A stretch of 64,000 nt of DNA, from positions 4,963 through 68,962 of the forward strand of contig CAZTAL010000053.1 in the NCBI GenBank assembly GCA_964611525.1, read 5' to 3'. Source of the stretch: JAAYJR01 sp964611525. Its GTDB lineage: Bacteria > Bacteroidota > Bacteroidia > Bacteroidales > Prolixibacteraceae. Shown one piece after another: positions 1-8,148 of this stretch. The first letter of the stretch is position 1. The number at the start of each line of letters is the position of its first letter. Below the pieces are notes generated by a model. It was given only the letters and a program-made list of their open reading frames with translations. It was not told the DNA's origin and did no database searches. Made by a program: the position numbers and the translations under genes.

Positions 1-716
1 CGTGAAAAAACCATGGGCTTCAGTTCTTCATATATTTCTTTCATGGTCATCTCTTCATCCACCATGATAATAACTGAGCGGGGAGTCATGATATCTCTTA
101 CCTTAATATTTTCCAATCGCAGAAGATTCTGAATAATTGATTTTTCTTCCCTGTCCAAAGCGCCACTTCTGAGTCCCGCATCAGCCATAGCAGCGAAATC
201 GGCGCGACTGAACACACTGCGACCTTTCTCTGTCTTTACCAACTTTGTAATCCATTTGCTTAACCAAACAAATGGAGCAAGAACAATAAGAAGAATTTCC
301 AATGACCTGACTGTGAAGGGAGTTAATTGTTTCCACAAATTTGCACCTATTGTTTTGGGGATAATTTCTGAAAGGATCAGAATAGCAAGTGTCATCGCTC
401 CTGCAATAATGGATTCATAAGTAATTTCCAAATAAAAAATATTAAAATAATGGGTGCCGAATAACTTTCCGGCCTGAACTCCCACCCCCATCGCACCTAC
501 TGTATGTGCGAACGTATTTAAAGTAAGGATAGCAGACAATGGCTTGTCGATATCGTCCTTCATTCTGAGAAGTGTCTTTCCGATATGCGGCTTTTCATTC
601 TGCATTCGACTTATAAAAGAAGGGGTAATACTCAGTATAACGGCCTCCCACATAGAACAGAAAAATGAAATTACTATAGATAAAATAAAAAATAAAAGTA
701 ATGTCGCCATAATCAT
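1..716 (-). CDS. CNNM/HlyC-CorC family membrane protein (3' end outside window)
   Basis: Reverse-strand reading frame open from position 716 (alternative ATG at 710) to the left edge, about 238 codons, lacking its C-terminus. The N-terminus is a hydrophobic segment (ATLLLFFILSIVISFF), followed by further membrane segments containing the family stretch LILSEIIPKTIGA at about residues 112-124. After the membrane part comes a linker with DREEKSIIQNLLRLE and the start of a CBS pair (VRDIMTPRSVIIMV). This order (CNNM/DUF21 domain, then CBS domains) is that of the CNNM/CorC group, which is linked to magnesium and other divalent cation efflux. The transported ion is inference only. It is divergent from the FKBP-like gene, with a 760-base spacer. 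Start choice between 716 and 710 is open because no ribosome binding site is visible. Confidence 0.85.
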   Translation of the reverse strand, partial: MIMATLLLFFILSIVISFFCSMWEAVILSITPSFISRMQNEKPHIGKTLLRMKDDIDKPLSAILTLNTFAHTVGAMGVGVQAGKLFGTHYFNIFYLEITYESIIAGAMTLAILILSEIIPKTIGANLWKQLTPFTVRSLEILLIVLAPFVWLSKWITKLVKTEKGRSVFSRADFAAMADAGLRSGALDREEKSIIQNLLRLENIKVRDIMTPRSVIIMVDEEMTMKEIYEELKPMVFS

Positions 717-943
717 TTTTATCCGGATACAAAATTAACCAGAAAAAATTTATCAGGTTAAATTTGTTTCTCTTCTAATTTACGAAAATATGCAATTATC
801 ACTTCTTTATGTATGTTATTTTCAAAAATTTTTTCAAAGTTTTCCAACAGCAATAGACTTTTTAAGGTTTTTTGAACCAAAATATCAGCAATCATTACCC
901 CTCATATCAGTTTAAAGGCAATAAAAATATTATTTAATGTACT

Positions 944-951
944 TATGTTTG
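944..951 (+). promoter_or_regulatory. Promoter-like -10 element TATGTTTG
   Basis: Exact match to the Bacteroidota housekeeping -10 consensus TAnnTTTG. The only thing downstream on this strand before a terminator is about 80 bases of non-coding DNA, so it may drive a short RNA. No clear -33 TTTG is seen. Confidence 0.35.
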
Positions 952-956
952 TATTG

Positions 957-1037
957 TTACAAATCCCTATTAAAACCAAATAGTGGCTTTTAAAGATTAT
1001 TGAGTAATCCCGGCATGACGCGTCGGGATTATTTTTT
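957..1037 (+). ncRNA. Candidate small RNA (about 80 nt)
   Basis: Inferred transcript from a few bases after the TATGTTTG element (944-951) to a strong factor-independent terminator (1005-1037). The terminator has no protein gene upstream on the + strand, which is why I suspect an RNA gene. The sequence matches no RNA family I recognise. It could also be a stray terminator of a decayed gene. Confidence 0.3.
1005..1037 (+). terminator. Rho-independent terminator
   Basis: Perfect 8-bp stem TAATCCCG (1005-1012) with CGGGATTA (1024-1031), 11-base loop, followed by TTTTTT (1032-1037). The T-run lies only on the + side, so it ends + strand transcripts, although no + strand protein gene precedes it. 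Confidence 0.65.
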
Positions 1038-1217
1038 GAGTCTGCAAATAACTACACATCATTACGAAGAATACATAAATTGATAAAATCCTGTTTAACG
1101 AAAGAGTATATCATTATTGAATATAATTTTTTATCGCTAGCTAATAAAAAAAAGCTGTTTTAATAAAAACCTGAAAAATAATTACCCGATTATTATAATT
1201 TTGTATCTTATACATAC

Positions 1218-1350
1218 ATGAGCCAAGTCTAAAAAGGCGTTTCGCGCCCTTTTTAGGCAAATTTAAAAATTTATTAACCTGATTTTTAGTCATTTATAAA
1301 ATAACATGAAGTATTAATCAATAAAAATTTTAGTTTTTATACTGAACTCA
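1218..1350 (+). repeat. Dispersed intergenic repeat, copy A
   Basis: About 133 bases, closely matched along its whole length by the reverse-strand copy at 24356-24489. Begins with an imperfect hairpin (CTAAAAAGGCG...CCCTTTTTAG) and ends in the invariant core AGTTTTTATACTGAACTCA. Shorter diverged copies are at about 15640-15734 and 51168-51270. Confidence 0.8.
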
Positions 1351-1475
1351 TACATTTAAAAACAAAACAAACAGGAACTTTTTTACAGAAATTTATATGT
1401 CAAATGTATAATAAGATATCAATGTGCTGAAAAAAGCCATTATGAAAATTAGATGCACAACTAAAATATATTTAA

Positions 1476-1988
1476 ATGAATAAGATCTCCGCAAAGCTTA
1501 ATGTGATATTAGTAATATTACCATTTTTTACTATTATGTTCTGTTCATGTACAGATAATAAACACTCGCGGACTTTGGAGCAGGAGCTAGCTGAGCTTAA
1601 TGACTTTATTTTGGAAAAAGAAGCAAACGGGTTAGATATTGATACTACTGATTTGGGTGTATATTATATTATAAAACAAAAAGGAGAAGGACCTTTTCCT
1701 GAGCAAGGTGATACTTGTTATATTGAGTACCTCTGTTATTTTCTTGACGGGAAACTTCATGAATCCTCCAGCGACATTTTCAATGATGGCATATGGAAAT
1801 ATATTTATATGGGAACGGATATTATGCCAGGATTAAGTGATGGCATTGGCCAAATGAATAAAAATGCGAGAGTAGATATAATTATTCCCTCATATTTAGC
1901 CGGAGATGTGCAGGAAAGTACAATTCCGCCATTTACAACATTAATCTATGTAACAAAAATGCTTGACCTCAGGACTGTAAATAATTAA
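1476..1988 (+). CDS. FKBP-type peptidyl-prolyl isomerase-like lipoprotein
   Basis: A 170-residue protein. Residues 1-24 form a signal peptide ending in a lipoprotein-type cysteine (FCSC, Cys25, permissive for Bacteroidota), so it is probably an exported lipoprotein. The remainder aligns in outline with an FKBP fold: GVYYIIKQKGEGPFPEQGD near residue 61, a strand DTCYIEYLCYFLDGK, the late motif PGLSDGIGQMNKNARVDIIIPSYLA at about 118-142, and the closing IPPFTTLIYVTKMLDL. FKBPs catalyse cis-trans isomerisation of prolyl bonds and act as folding helpers; here that would be in the envelope. Some aromatic active-site positions look non-standard, so catalysis is uncertain. Bacteroidota carry many such lipoproteins, including gliding-associated GldI, but no gliding genes are nearby. 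The gene stands alone; the next gene is convergent. Confidence 0.8.
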   Translation: MNKISAKLNVILVILPFFTIMFCSCTDNKHSRTLEQELAELNDFILEKEANGLDIDTTDLGVYYIIKQKGEGPFPEQGDTCYIEYLCYFLDGKLHESSSDIFNDGIWKYIYMGTDIMPGLSDGIGQMNKNARVDIIIPSYLAGDVQESTIPPFTTLIYVTKMLDLRTVNN

Positions 1989-2011
1989 AAGTCCGGTTCA
2001 GAAAGGTTGCT

Positions 2012-2133
2012 GACAAAGCCCGCCTGAGTAAATCCGGTGGACAAAACTTGCATTGTACGAATATATAAGTGTACTATTCCTAAATGACCATTTTGTGGAC
2101 AAGGCCCTCCTGAATGAATAAAGTGGACAAAAC
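2012..2133. repeat. Pair of 36-base imperfect direct repeats
   Basis: Copies at 2012-2047 and 2098-2133, both starting GACAA(A/G)GCCC and ending GTGGACAAAAC, 50 bases apart, in the convergent spacer between the FKBP-like and ClC genes. No reading frame runs through both. Possibly the relic of a lost element. Confidence 0.55.
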
Positions 2134-2169
2134 ATAACGCAGTCAGCGGACTTTATGCGCAGACTTTGA

Positions 2170-3975
2170 TTAATCATGTGAAAAATTCTGCAATGTCTTT
2201 CGGTATTTAGAGAATGCTTTTGCCCGGGAGATGAAACCCAGATATTTACCATCCTCTATAACAGCGAGATTAAAACGTCCCGATGTTTCAAATTTTTCAG
2301 CCAAAATTTCCATACTGTCGTAAGGAGAAACATAATATTCCGGCATATACATTAAATCTTTCACTAATATTTTATCATACAGTTCATGTTCAAAAATTAA
2401 ATTTTTTACCTCTGATAATTTAACCATTCCCATAATCATCCCCTCGTTGTCAACTATTGGAAAAAGGTTTCTGTGCGAACGCGATATAGCTTTCACCAAA
2501 TCTCGTAATGTTGCATCAGGAGGCAGGATTTCAAAGTCGGTTTCAATCAACTTACGCACTTCCATAAGTCGCAGAACTGCTTTATCTTTATGATGAGTTA
2601 TCAGATCACCGGACAGGGCAAGCCTTTTGGTATAAACCGAATGAGGTTCGAAAGGCATGATAGTAACATAAGCAACAGTACTTGTTAATATCAGCGGAAT
2701 AAATAGTTCGTAACCTCTCGTAATCTCCGCAGTCAAAAAAATTGCTGTCAGCGGTGCATGCATAACCGCAGCCATCATTCCTGCCATACCTGCAAGTGCA
2801 AAATTATCTTCAGGTAAATCAACACCCTTAAAACTGTTGAAAACCAGCGAAAAAAGATATCCAGCTACAGCACCCATGAAAAGTGTCGGGGCAAAAATAC
2901 CACCAATACCTCCCGATCCCATAGTGGCGACCATTGCTATAACTTTAAAAATCAATACTCCTGCAAGAAAAATCATAATAAGATACTGATTATCCTTCCA
3001 GTCGAAAAAGATAGAATTATTCAATAGCTTGTCCCCTTCCCCTCTGAAAATATCAGAAATTTCCATATAACCTTCTCCCCATAATGGAGGAAAAATAAAC
3101 ACCAGTAATCCAATAACAACACCTCCTGCAAACAGCCTCACCAGCCATGAATCAATATTTTTAAACTTATTCTCCAAAAATATAGTCATGCGGGTAAAAT
3201 AAATACCAAGTAGTCCGGTAAAAATCCCCAACAAGATGTAAAACCATAATGAATCCACTGAAAAGGAATGAATCTGTGAAAACCTGAGAACTACTTCCTG
3301 CCCCATAAAAAAATATGATATTATTGTTGCTGAAAGTGCAGATATCAGAAGCGGAATCAAAGAAGCCATTGTAAGATCAAGCATAAGAACTTCAAGAGTA
3401 AAAACAAAACCAGCTATAGGAGCATTAAATATTCCGGATATGGCACCTGCCGCTCCGCAGCCAACCATCAATGTTACATACTGATAATTAAGTCTGAACA
3501 GCCTTGCCAGATTAGAGCCAATTGAAGCTCCGGTAAGTACAATAGGTGCCTCTGCACCGACAGACCCGCCAAAACCAATTGTGAGGGAGCTGGCAACCAT
3601 TGAAGACCATATATTATGATTTCTTAAACGACTGCCTTTACGGGATATGGAATAGAGTATTTTGGAAACTCCATGCCCGATATTATCTTTTACAAAAAAC
3701 CTAACAAAAAAAACTGTTAACAAAATACCCGCAAAAGGATAAACAAGGTACATGTAACTTATAGAATCCTCATCAAACCAATGAGTGAGCCAATGGGCGC
3801 CATAGTGGATAACATTTTTAAGTGCCAGCGCTGCCAAACCACTGAAAATACCAACAAAAAGACTTAAAAAATATAAGAAATTTCGTTCCTTTATATGTGC
3901 TATACGCCAGACAATCAACTTTTTAAACCAGTGATTGAAGTATCTCCTTAACATTATCCTAAACATATGAAACAT
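2170..3975 (-). CDS. ClC family chloride channel/antiporter with C-terminal CBS pair
   Basis: A 601-residue integral membrane protein. About ten hydrophobic segments fill residues 33-445. ClC signatures are visible: GFGGSVGAEAP at about 134-144, the counterpart of the GxEGP helix with the gating glutamate (Glu142); GIFNAPIAG near 181; and GSGGIGGIFAPT near 355, the GxFxP filter helix. Two CBS domains follow (about 470-525 and 530-590) and end in a basic tail. ClC proteins move chloride, often in exchange for protons; which of the two occurs here is not decided from sequence. An in-frame Met at residue 8 is a possible alternative start. The start overlaps by 17 bases the end of the ClC remnant just upstream (3959-4201), whose sequence duplicates this protein's last 77 residues. 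Confidence 0.92.
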   Translation of the reverse strand: MFHMFRIMLRRYFNHWFKKLIVWRIAHIKERNFLYFLSLFVGIFSGLAALALKNVIHYGAHWLTHWFDEDSISYMYLVYPFAGILLTVFFVRFFVKDNIGHGVSKILYSISRKGSRLRNHNIWSSMVASSLTIGFGGSVGAEAPIVLTGASIGSNLARLFRLNYQYVTLMVGCGAAGAISGIFNAPIAGFVFTLEVLMLDLTMASLIPLLISALSATIISYFFMGQEVVLRFSQIHSFSVDSLWFYILLGIFTGLLGIYFTRMTIFLENKFKNIDSWLVRLFAGGVVIGLLVFIFPPLWGEGYMEISDIFRGEGDKLLNNSIFFDWKDNQYLIMIFLAGVLIFKVIAMVATMGSGGIGGIFAPTLFMGAVAGYLFSLVFNSFKGVDLPEDNFALAGMAGMMAAVMHAPLTAIFLTAEITRGYELFIPLILTSTVAYVTIMPFEPHSVYTKRLALSGDLITHHKDKAVLRLMEVRKLIETDFEILPPDATLRDLVKAISRSHRNLFPIVDNEGMIMGMVKLSEVKNLIFEHELYDKILVKDLMYMPEYYVSPYDSMEILAEKFETSGRFNLAVIEDGKYLGFISRAKAFSKYRKTLQNFSHD

Positions 3976-4201
3976 TTATAATCTGTTTTCTGTATCTCGT
4001 AAATACATGGGCACGGGATATGAACCCGTAATACCTGTTTCCCCTGTCAATTACCGCAAGATTATACCTTCCCGAAGACTCGAACTTGTTAACTACAACC
4101 TCCATGCTGTCATCAGGATATATGTAGAACTCGGGCATATACATCAAATCCTTGATTTGAACTTTATCATATAATTCCTGATTAAAAATCAATTCCCACC
4201 A
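3959..4201 (-). pseudogene. ClC C-terminal CBS remnant (truncated duplicate)
   Basis: A 5'-truncated frame whose roughly 78 residues align end to end with the last CBS domain of the neighbouring ClC protein at roughly 60% identity. Shared blocks include ELYDK, KDLMYMPE, DSMEV/DSMEI, NLAVI and GFISRA. The homology starts at a leucine codon (TTG at 4190-4192). In-frame codons further upstream run only to a TAG at 4202-4204 and do not resemble ClC. There is no membrane part, so this is the tail of a second ClC copy, not a working channel. The likely origin is a tandem duplication followed by deletion. Expression as a free CBS peptide from the TTG cannot be excluded. Confidence 0.75.
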
Positions 4202-4594
4202 CTATACTAATTGCTGCAAGAAAGCTTCCTTCACTCATGTTTCTCTTGCGCGAGAGGTGAAAACGAGACATTATATTTGATGTCATTCTCATTTTGAGAC
4301 GTAAAAATAAAAAAACCTGATATTTCAGGATAATATAAGCGACAATTTGAACATTAAATAATTATTATCCTAAAGTTAGCGTAAAAATCACCTCCGAAAA
4401 GTATAAAACAAAAAAATTTTATAAATAACACATGAATGTGTGGATATAAAAATGACAGGGCCTGCAGGATACCTCGGAATAATAATTTATGGCAAAGCAG
4501 CAAGCATGCTCACCAACAGTCCTGCAGTAATCGCTTTGTATCCCGCCGGATTTATATTTAATCACCCGACTATTAACAAGTAGCGGATAATATT
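4202..4594. other. Spacer between ClC remnant and pckA
   Basis: About 390 bases. The left part is A/T-rich without clear structure. The right part (4452-4583) holds one short, comparatively GC-rich open frame listed separately. No terminator that I would assert. Confidence 0.5.
4452..4583 (+). CDS. Possible 43-residue ORF or gene remnant
   Basis: ATG to TAG frame starting MTGPAGYLGIIIYGK and ending FIFNHPTINK. It is moderately hydrophobic and richer in GC than the surrounding spacer, which is the only reason to list it. It lies antisense-convergent to pckA, 11 bases from that gene's stop. I do not recognise a family. It could be a decayed piece of a membrane protein or chance. Confidence 0.25.
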   Translation: MTGPAGYLGIIIYGKAASMLTNSPAVIALYPAGFIFNHPTINK

Positions 4595-6202
4595 TTAATC
4601 TAACTGTGGACCGGCAGCAACTAATGCTTTACCTTCTTCGTTATCAGTATATTTCTCAAAATTTTTAATGAAGCGACTTGCCAGGTCTTTTGCTTTCTGA
4701 TACCACTCATCCGGATCTTTATATGTATCCCTGGGATCCATTATACCAGGATCTACATCATGCAGTAAGGTAGGAACCTCAAGATTAAAGATAGGTATTA
4801 TCTTTGTTTCGGATTTTTCTATTGATCCATCCAATATTGCATCTATTATGGCTCTTGTATGCTTAATTGAAATACGTTTGCCGGAACCATTCCAGCCCGT
4901 ATTAACGAGATAAGCTTCAGTTCCGTGTTCTTCCATCTTTTTAACGAGCTCTTCACCATATTTTGTCGGATGAAGTGAAAGAAAAGCAGCGCCGAAGCAT
5001 GCTGAAAAAGTAGGCCGCGGACTGGTAATGCCAACCTCGGTTCCGGCCAATTTGGCAGTAAAGCCCGAGAGGAAATGATATTTTGTTTGATCGGGGGTCA
5101 ATTTTGATACAGGGGGAATTACGCCAAAGGCATCAGCAGTAAGGAATATTACCTTATTAGCATGACCCGCCTTTGATACTGGCTTTTCTATATTATCAAT
5201 ATGGTATATAGGATAGGAAACTCTTGTGTTCTCGGTTACCGAACTATCACTGAAATCAATTTTACCATTTTCATCTACACTCACATTTTCAAGTAAAGCA
5301 TTACGTTTAATGGCATGATAAATATCAGGTTCTGCTTCGGGATCGAGATTGATGGTTTTTGCATAGCATCCTCCTTCGAAATTAAATACCCCGTCATCAT
5401 CCCAGCCGTGTTCGTCATCACCTATCAATTTACGTTTCGGATCTGTTGATAAAGTTGTTTTACCGGTACCTGAAAGACCGAAGAAAATAGCTACATCATT
5501 GTCTTTCCCAACATTTGCAGAACAGTGCATTGTGGCAATTCCTTTTAAGGGAAGATAATAATTCATCATTGCAAACAGTCCTTTTTTCATCTCACCACCG
5601 TACCATGAACCACCAACGACATGCATCCTTTCGGTAAGATTAAAAACTGTATAAACTTCGGAATTTAATCCATGTTGTTTCCAATTGGGATTAGTAATTT
5701 TTGAAGCATTAAAGGATACAAAATCAGGTTCACCGTAATTTTCCAGTTCTTCTTCAGTGGGCCGGATAAACATATTTTTCACAAAGTGCGCCTGCCATGC
5801 CACCTCCATTATAAAACGAACCTTTAATCGGGAATCAACGTTAGCACCACAAAAGGTATCCATTACAAATAACCTCTTCCCTGAAAGCTGTTTTGTAGTA
5901 AGCTCTTTAAGGTCTTGCCAGACTTCGGGAGTTGTCGGTTTATTATCATTAGGTGCCTCGGGGGACGTCCACCAAATTGTGTCTTTAGTAGTATCATCTT
6001 TAACAATAAATTTATCATTCGGTGAACGGCCGGTAAATCTGCCTGTCATTACATTTACCGCCCCCAACTCAGTTAGCTGCCCCTTATCAAAACCTTCAAG
6101 ATTGGGTTTCATCTCTTCCTCAAAGAGCAGTTCATAAGAAGGATTGTAAATAATTTCCTGTACGTCACGTATACCATACTTTGTTAAATCTATTTTTTTC
6201 AT
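4595..6202 (-). CDS. pckA: Phosphoenolpyruvate carboxykinase (ATP)
   Basis: A 535-residue cytosolic enzyme converting oxaloacetate and ATP to phosphoenolpyruvate, CO2 and ADP. In anaerobic Bacteroidota the enzyme often works in the carboxylating direction to make ATP during fermentation to succinate; the direction here is inference. Motifs present: GRFTGRSPNDKF (about 54-65, with the substrate-binding arginine), the P-loop GLSGTGKT (242-249), and GDDEHGW (261-267), which supplies metal-binding aspartates. Length matches the ATP-dependent family (about 530-540) and not the GTP-dependent one. The gene stands alone, with a promoter-like TATTTTTG about 50 bases upstream of the start. Confidence 0.97.
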   Translation of the reverse strand: MKKIDLTKYGIRDVQEIIYNPSYELLFEEEMKPNLEGFDKGQLTELGAVNVMTGRFTGRSPNDKFIVKDDTTKDTIWWTSPEAPNDNKPTTPEVWQDLKELTTKQLSGKRLFVMDTFCGANVDSRLKVRFIMEVAWQAHFVKNMFIRPTEEELENYGEPDFVSFNASKITNPNWKQHGLNSEVYTVFNLTERMHVVGGSWYGGEMKKGLFAMMNYYLPLKGIATMHCSANVGKDNDVAIFFGLSGTGKTTLSTDPKRKLIGDDEHGWDDDGVFNFEGGCYAKTINLDPEAEPDIYHAIKRNALLENVSVDENGKIDFSDSSVTENTRVSYPIYHIDNIEKPVSKAGHANKVIFLTADAFGVIPPVSKLTPDQTKYHFLSGFTAKLAGTEVGITSPRPTFSACFGAAFLSLHPTKYGEELVKKMEEHGTEAYLVNTGWNGSGKRISIKHTRAIIDAILDGSIEKSETKIIPIFNLEVPTLLHDVDPGIMDPRDTYKDPDEWYQKAKDLASRFIKNFEKYTDNEEGKALVAAGPQLD

Positions 6203-6651
6203 AACTAACTAATAATTAATTTTATTTTCTATATTTTCCGCTTTGTACACAAAAATAATTTATTTGTGAATTTAAACGAAAATCTATATATCTTAATCAC
6301 ATTTTGACGGAAAAATAAACGATATCTTAACAATTTATCATTTTTTGCCTTCAAAATAGATTAATATAACTTCTTCCAGATAGTAATTATGATAGTATGT
6401 CACAGATGTACAGTCAGTTAATATCAGGCATATTTTAAATTAATACACCTTTAAATATGCCAAAGTAATAATTCTATATTCACTGATTCTCCGCGACCGG
6501 CATGAAAAATATCTTACCGGGAAATAATTTCTCATCATAAACTAATGAATTTAGTATTAAAAAAATTTATTAACCAGCGATAAGACAATATAATTTACAA
6601 TTTATTAAAAAAGTCGCAACATCTTATTCTCTGAGACTGTGGCTTTCTTAA
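6203..6651. other. 449-base spacer upstream of pckA
   Basis: A/T-rich. Contains the pckA promoter-like element (6250-6257). The rest, up to the end of the xerD gene, shows no frame, repeat or convincing hairpin. Confidence 0.5.
6250..6257 (-). promoter_or_regulatory. Promoter-like -10 of pckA
   Basis: TATTTTTG read on the reverse strand, an exact TAnnTTTG match 48 bases before the pckA start codon. No exact TTTG is found at the -33 spacing. Confidence 0.45.
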
Positions 6652-7551
6652 TTATGATCTCGGATGATATTGATGAATCGTGCTTCTAAGATAATCACGA
6701 TCCAGGTGTGTATATATTTCAGTTGTCAAAATAGATTCATGTCCCAGCATTTCCTGAACAGCCCTTAAATCAGCCCCGCCATTTATAAGATGTGTCGCAA
6801 AGGAGTGTCTGAAGGTATGGGGACTAATTTTTTTATTAAGGTTGATTTTTTCTGCAAGATTCTTTATTATAGTGAATACCATTACACGACTAAGACTATG
6901 ACCCCGCCGGTTAAGGAACAGAATATTTTCATTGCCTTTTTGAATTTTCAGTTTTTTCCGATACCCACTAATATACTTATTGATTTCATCCATTGCTCTT
7001 TTGCTGACTGGCACTAATCTTTCTTTTTCAGCTTTGCCTTCGATCTTTACGAAACCCTGTTCAAAAAATAAATTTGTCATTTTCAAATTCACCAGTTCAG
7101 AAACCCTTAACCCGCAACTGTACAATGTTTCCAGCATGGCTTTATTTCGTTGACCTTCAGATTTTTCCATATCAACAGCATCAATAAGCTTGTCAATTTC
7201 TTCCATCGAAAGGACATCCGGTAACTTCCTTCCTATCTTGGGTGATTCAAGCAAGGCTGTAGGATCACTCGTAATTTTCCCCTCAATAAGCAAATACTTA
7301 AAAAACGATTTTATCCCGGAAATAGTTCTTGCCTGAGTTCTCGGACTTACACCACGATTATTCAACCACTCAACAAAACTTTTCAGATACTCAAGCTTAA
7401 CTTTCTCCGGTGTAATTTTTTTGTAGTTATTATTCAAAAAATCCACCAGCTTGTTTATATCATTGATATATGCTGCCACAGAATTCTGAGAAAGCGATTT
7501 TTCAAGCTTCAAATAATTCTCATAACCTTTTTTTGCATTCTCCCATTTCAT
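6652..7551 (-). CDS. xerD: Site-specific tyrosine recombinase XerD-type
   Basis: A 299-residue tyrosine recombinase. The N-terminal SAM-like DNA-binding domain is at about 5-90 and the catalytic domain at about 110-290. The full catalytic set is visible: Arg149 (SCGLRVSEL), Lys173 (IEGKAEKER), His245 and Arg248 (HTFRH), His271 (LGHES) and nucleophile Tyr280 (TEIYTHL). Length and motifs fit the chromosomal dimer-resolving Xer group, which with a partner recombinase and FtsK resolves dimers at dif. Bacteroidota often carry several Xer-like enzymes, so XerC and XerD cannot be told apart with certainty. An ftsK gene lies about 1.2 kb away, but no dif-like site was recognised in the window. Divergent from aroQ. 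Confidence 0.92.
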   Translation of the reverse strand: MKWENAKKGYENYLKLEKSLSQNSVAAYINDINKLVDFLNNNYKKITPEKVKLEYLKSFVEWLNNRGVSPRTQARTISGIKSFFKYLLIEGKITSDPTALLESPKIGRKLPDVLSMEEIDKLIDAVDMEKSEGQRNKAMLETLYSCGLRVSELVNLKMTNLFFEQGFVKIEGKAEKERLVPVSKRAMDEINKYISGYRKKLKIQKGNENILFLNRRGHSLSRVMVFTIIKNLAEKINLNKKISPHTFRHSFATHLINGGADLRAVQEMLGHESILTTEIYTHLDRDYLRSTIHQYHPRS

Positions 7552-7719
7552 AACTTTCGAATTATTATTTATAAATTCACACTATTAAATTTTCTTGACA
7601 TAATTAACAATAAATACAAATAGTTTTTAAAAATGTTCAAATAAAAAAATATTATTTTAATTTTAATACGATTTTATTTAAAATAAAGTTACTATAAAAA
7701 AATTTAAAATTGTAATATA

Positions 7720-8148
7720 ATGAATTTATTGATAATAAATGGGCCAAATTTAAACTTGTTAGGTAAAAGAGAAACAAATATTTATGGCGCTGAATCTTTT
7801 GATCAGTATTTTAATAAATTAAAATCAGAGTTTCCGGATGTCGGGCTTGATTATTTCCAATCTAATATAGAAGGAGAAATAATAAATAAGATTCATGAAT
7901 ACGGCTTTACGGTTGACGGGATTATATTAAATGCAGGTGCATATACACACACATCAGTGGCAATAAGAGATGCCATTGCAGCTATTCCGGCACAAGTAAC
8001 AGAAGTTCATATTTCCAATACCCTTACCCGTGAAGATTTCAGGCACAAATCTATTATTGGCCCCGCATGCAGGGGATGCATCATGGGATTTGGTCTTGAT
8101 TCATACAGACTCGCTATACAAAGTTTTCTTCCTACCGGAAATCAATAA
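7720..8148 (+). CDS. aroQ: 3-dehydroquinate dehydratase, type II
   Basis: A 142-residue enzyme of the shikimate pathway, converting 3-dehydroquinate to 3-dehydroshikimate. The type II signature is clear: INGPNLNLLGKRE (6-18), catalytic Tyr22 in NIYG, the anhydride loop region FQSNIEGEI, NAGAYTHTS (71-79), His97 in EVHISN and the closing ACRGCIMGFG. Length is normal for the dodecameric family. The 3' end overlaps the convergent LolA-like gene by 17 bases. A second shikimate gene, aroE, is at 22990 but not in the same operon. Confidence 0.95.
   Translation: MNLLIINGPNLNLLGKRETNIYGAESFDQYFNKLKSEFPDVGLDYFQSNIEGEIINKIHEYGFTVDGIILNAGAYTHTSVAIRDAIAAIPAQVTEVHISNTLTREDFRHKSIIGPACRGCIMGFGLDSYRLAIQSFLPTGNQ

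Larger units (their letters stand above)
717..1475. other. 759-base intergenic spacer
   Basis: Divergent spacer between the CNNM-type gene and the FKBP-like gene. It holds a possible short RNA unit (promoter-like TATGTTTG at 944-951, terminator hairpin at 1005-1037) and one copy of the dispersed intergenic repeat (1218-1350). The rest is A/T-rich with no open frame I would defend. Confidence 0.7.

Noticed and set aside
1998..2252. Reverse 84-codon frame overlapping the ClC 3' end
   Set aside because: Composition and overlap with the ClC coding region show that it is a shadow frame; it also runs through the direct repeats without protein-like character.
3959..4192. An intact 77-residue CBS protein gene
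   Set aside because: The frame begins at TTG inside a region aligning with the middle of the ClC tail, and upstream codons do not continue the homology; treated as a truncated duplicate.
4213..4275. TPP-riboswitch-like string (GCGAGAGGTGAAAACG)
   Set aside because: Only a few matching bases, without the second conserved half; neighbours are unrelated to thiamine.
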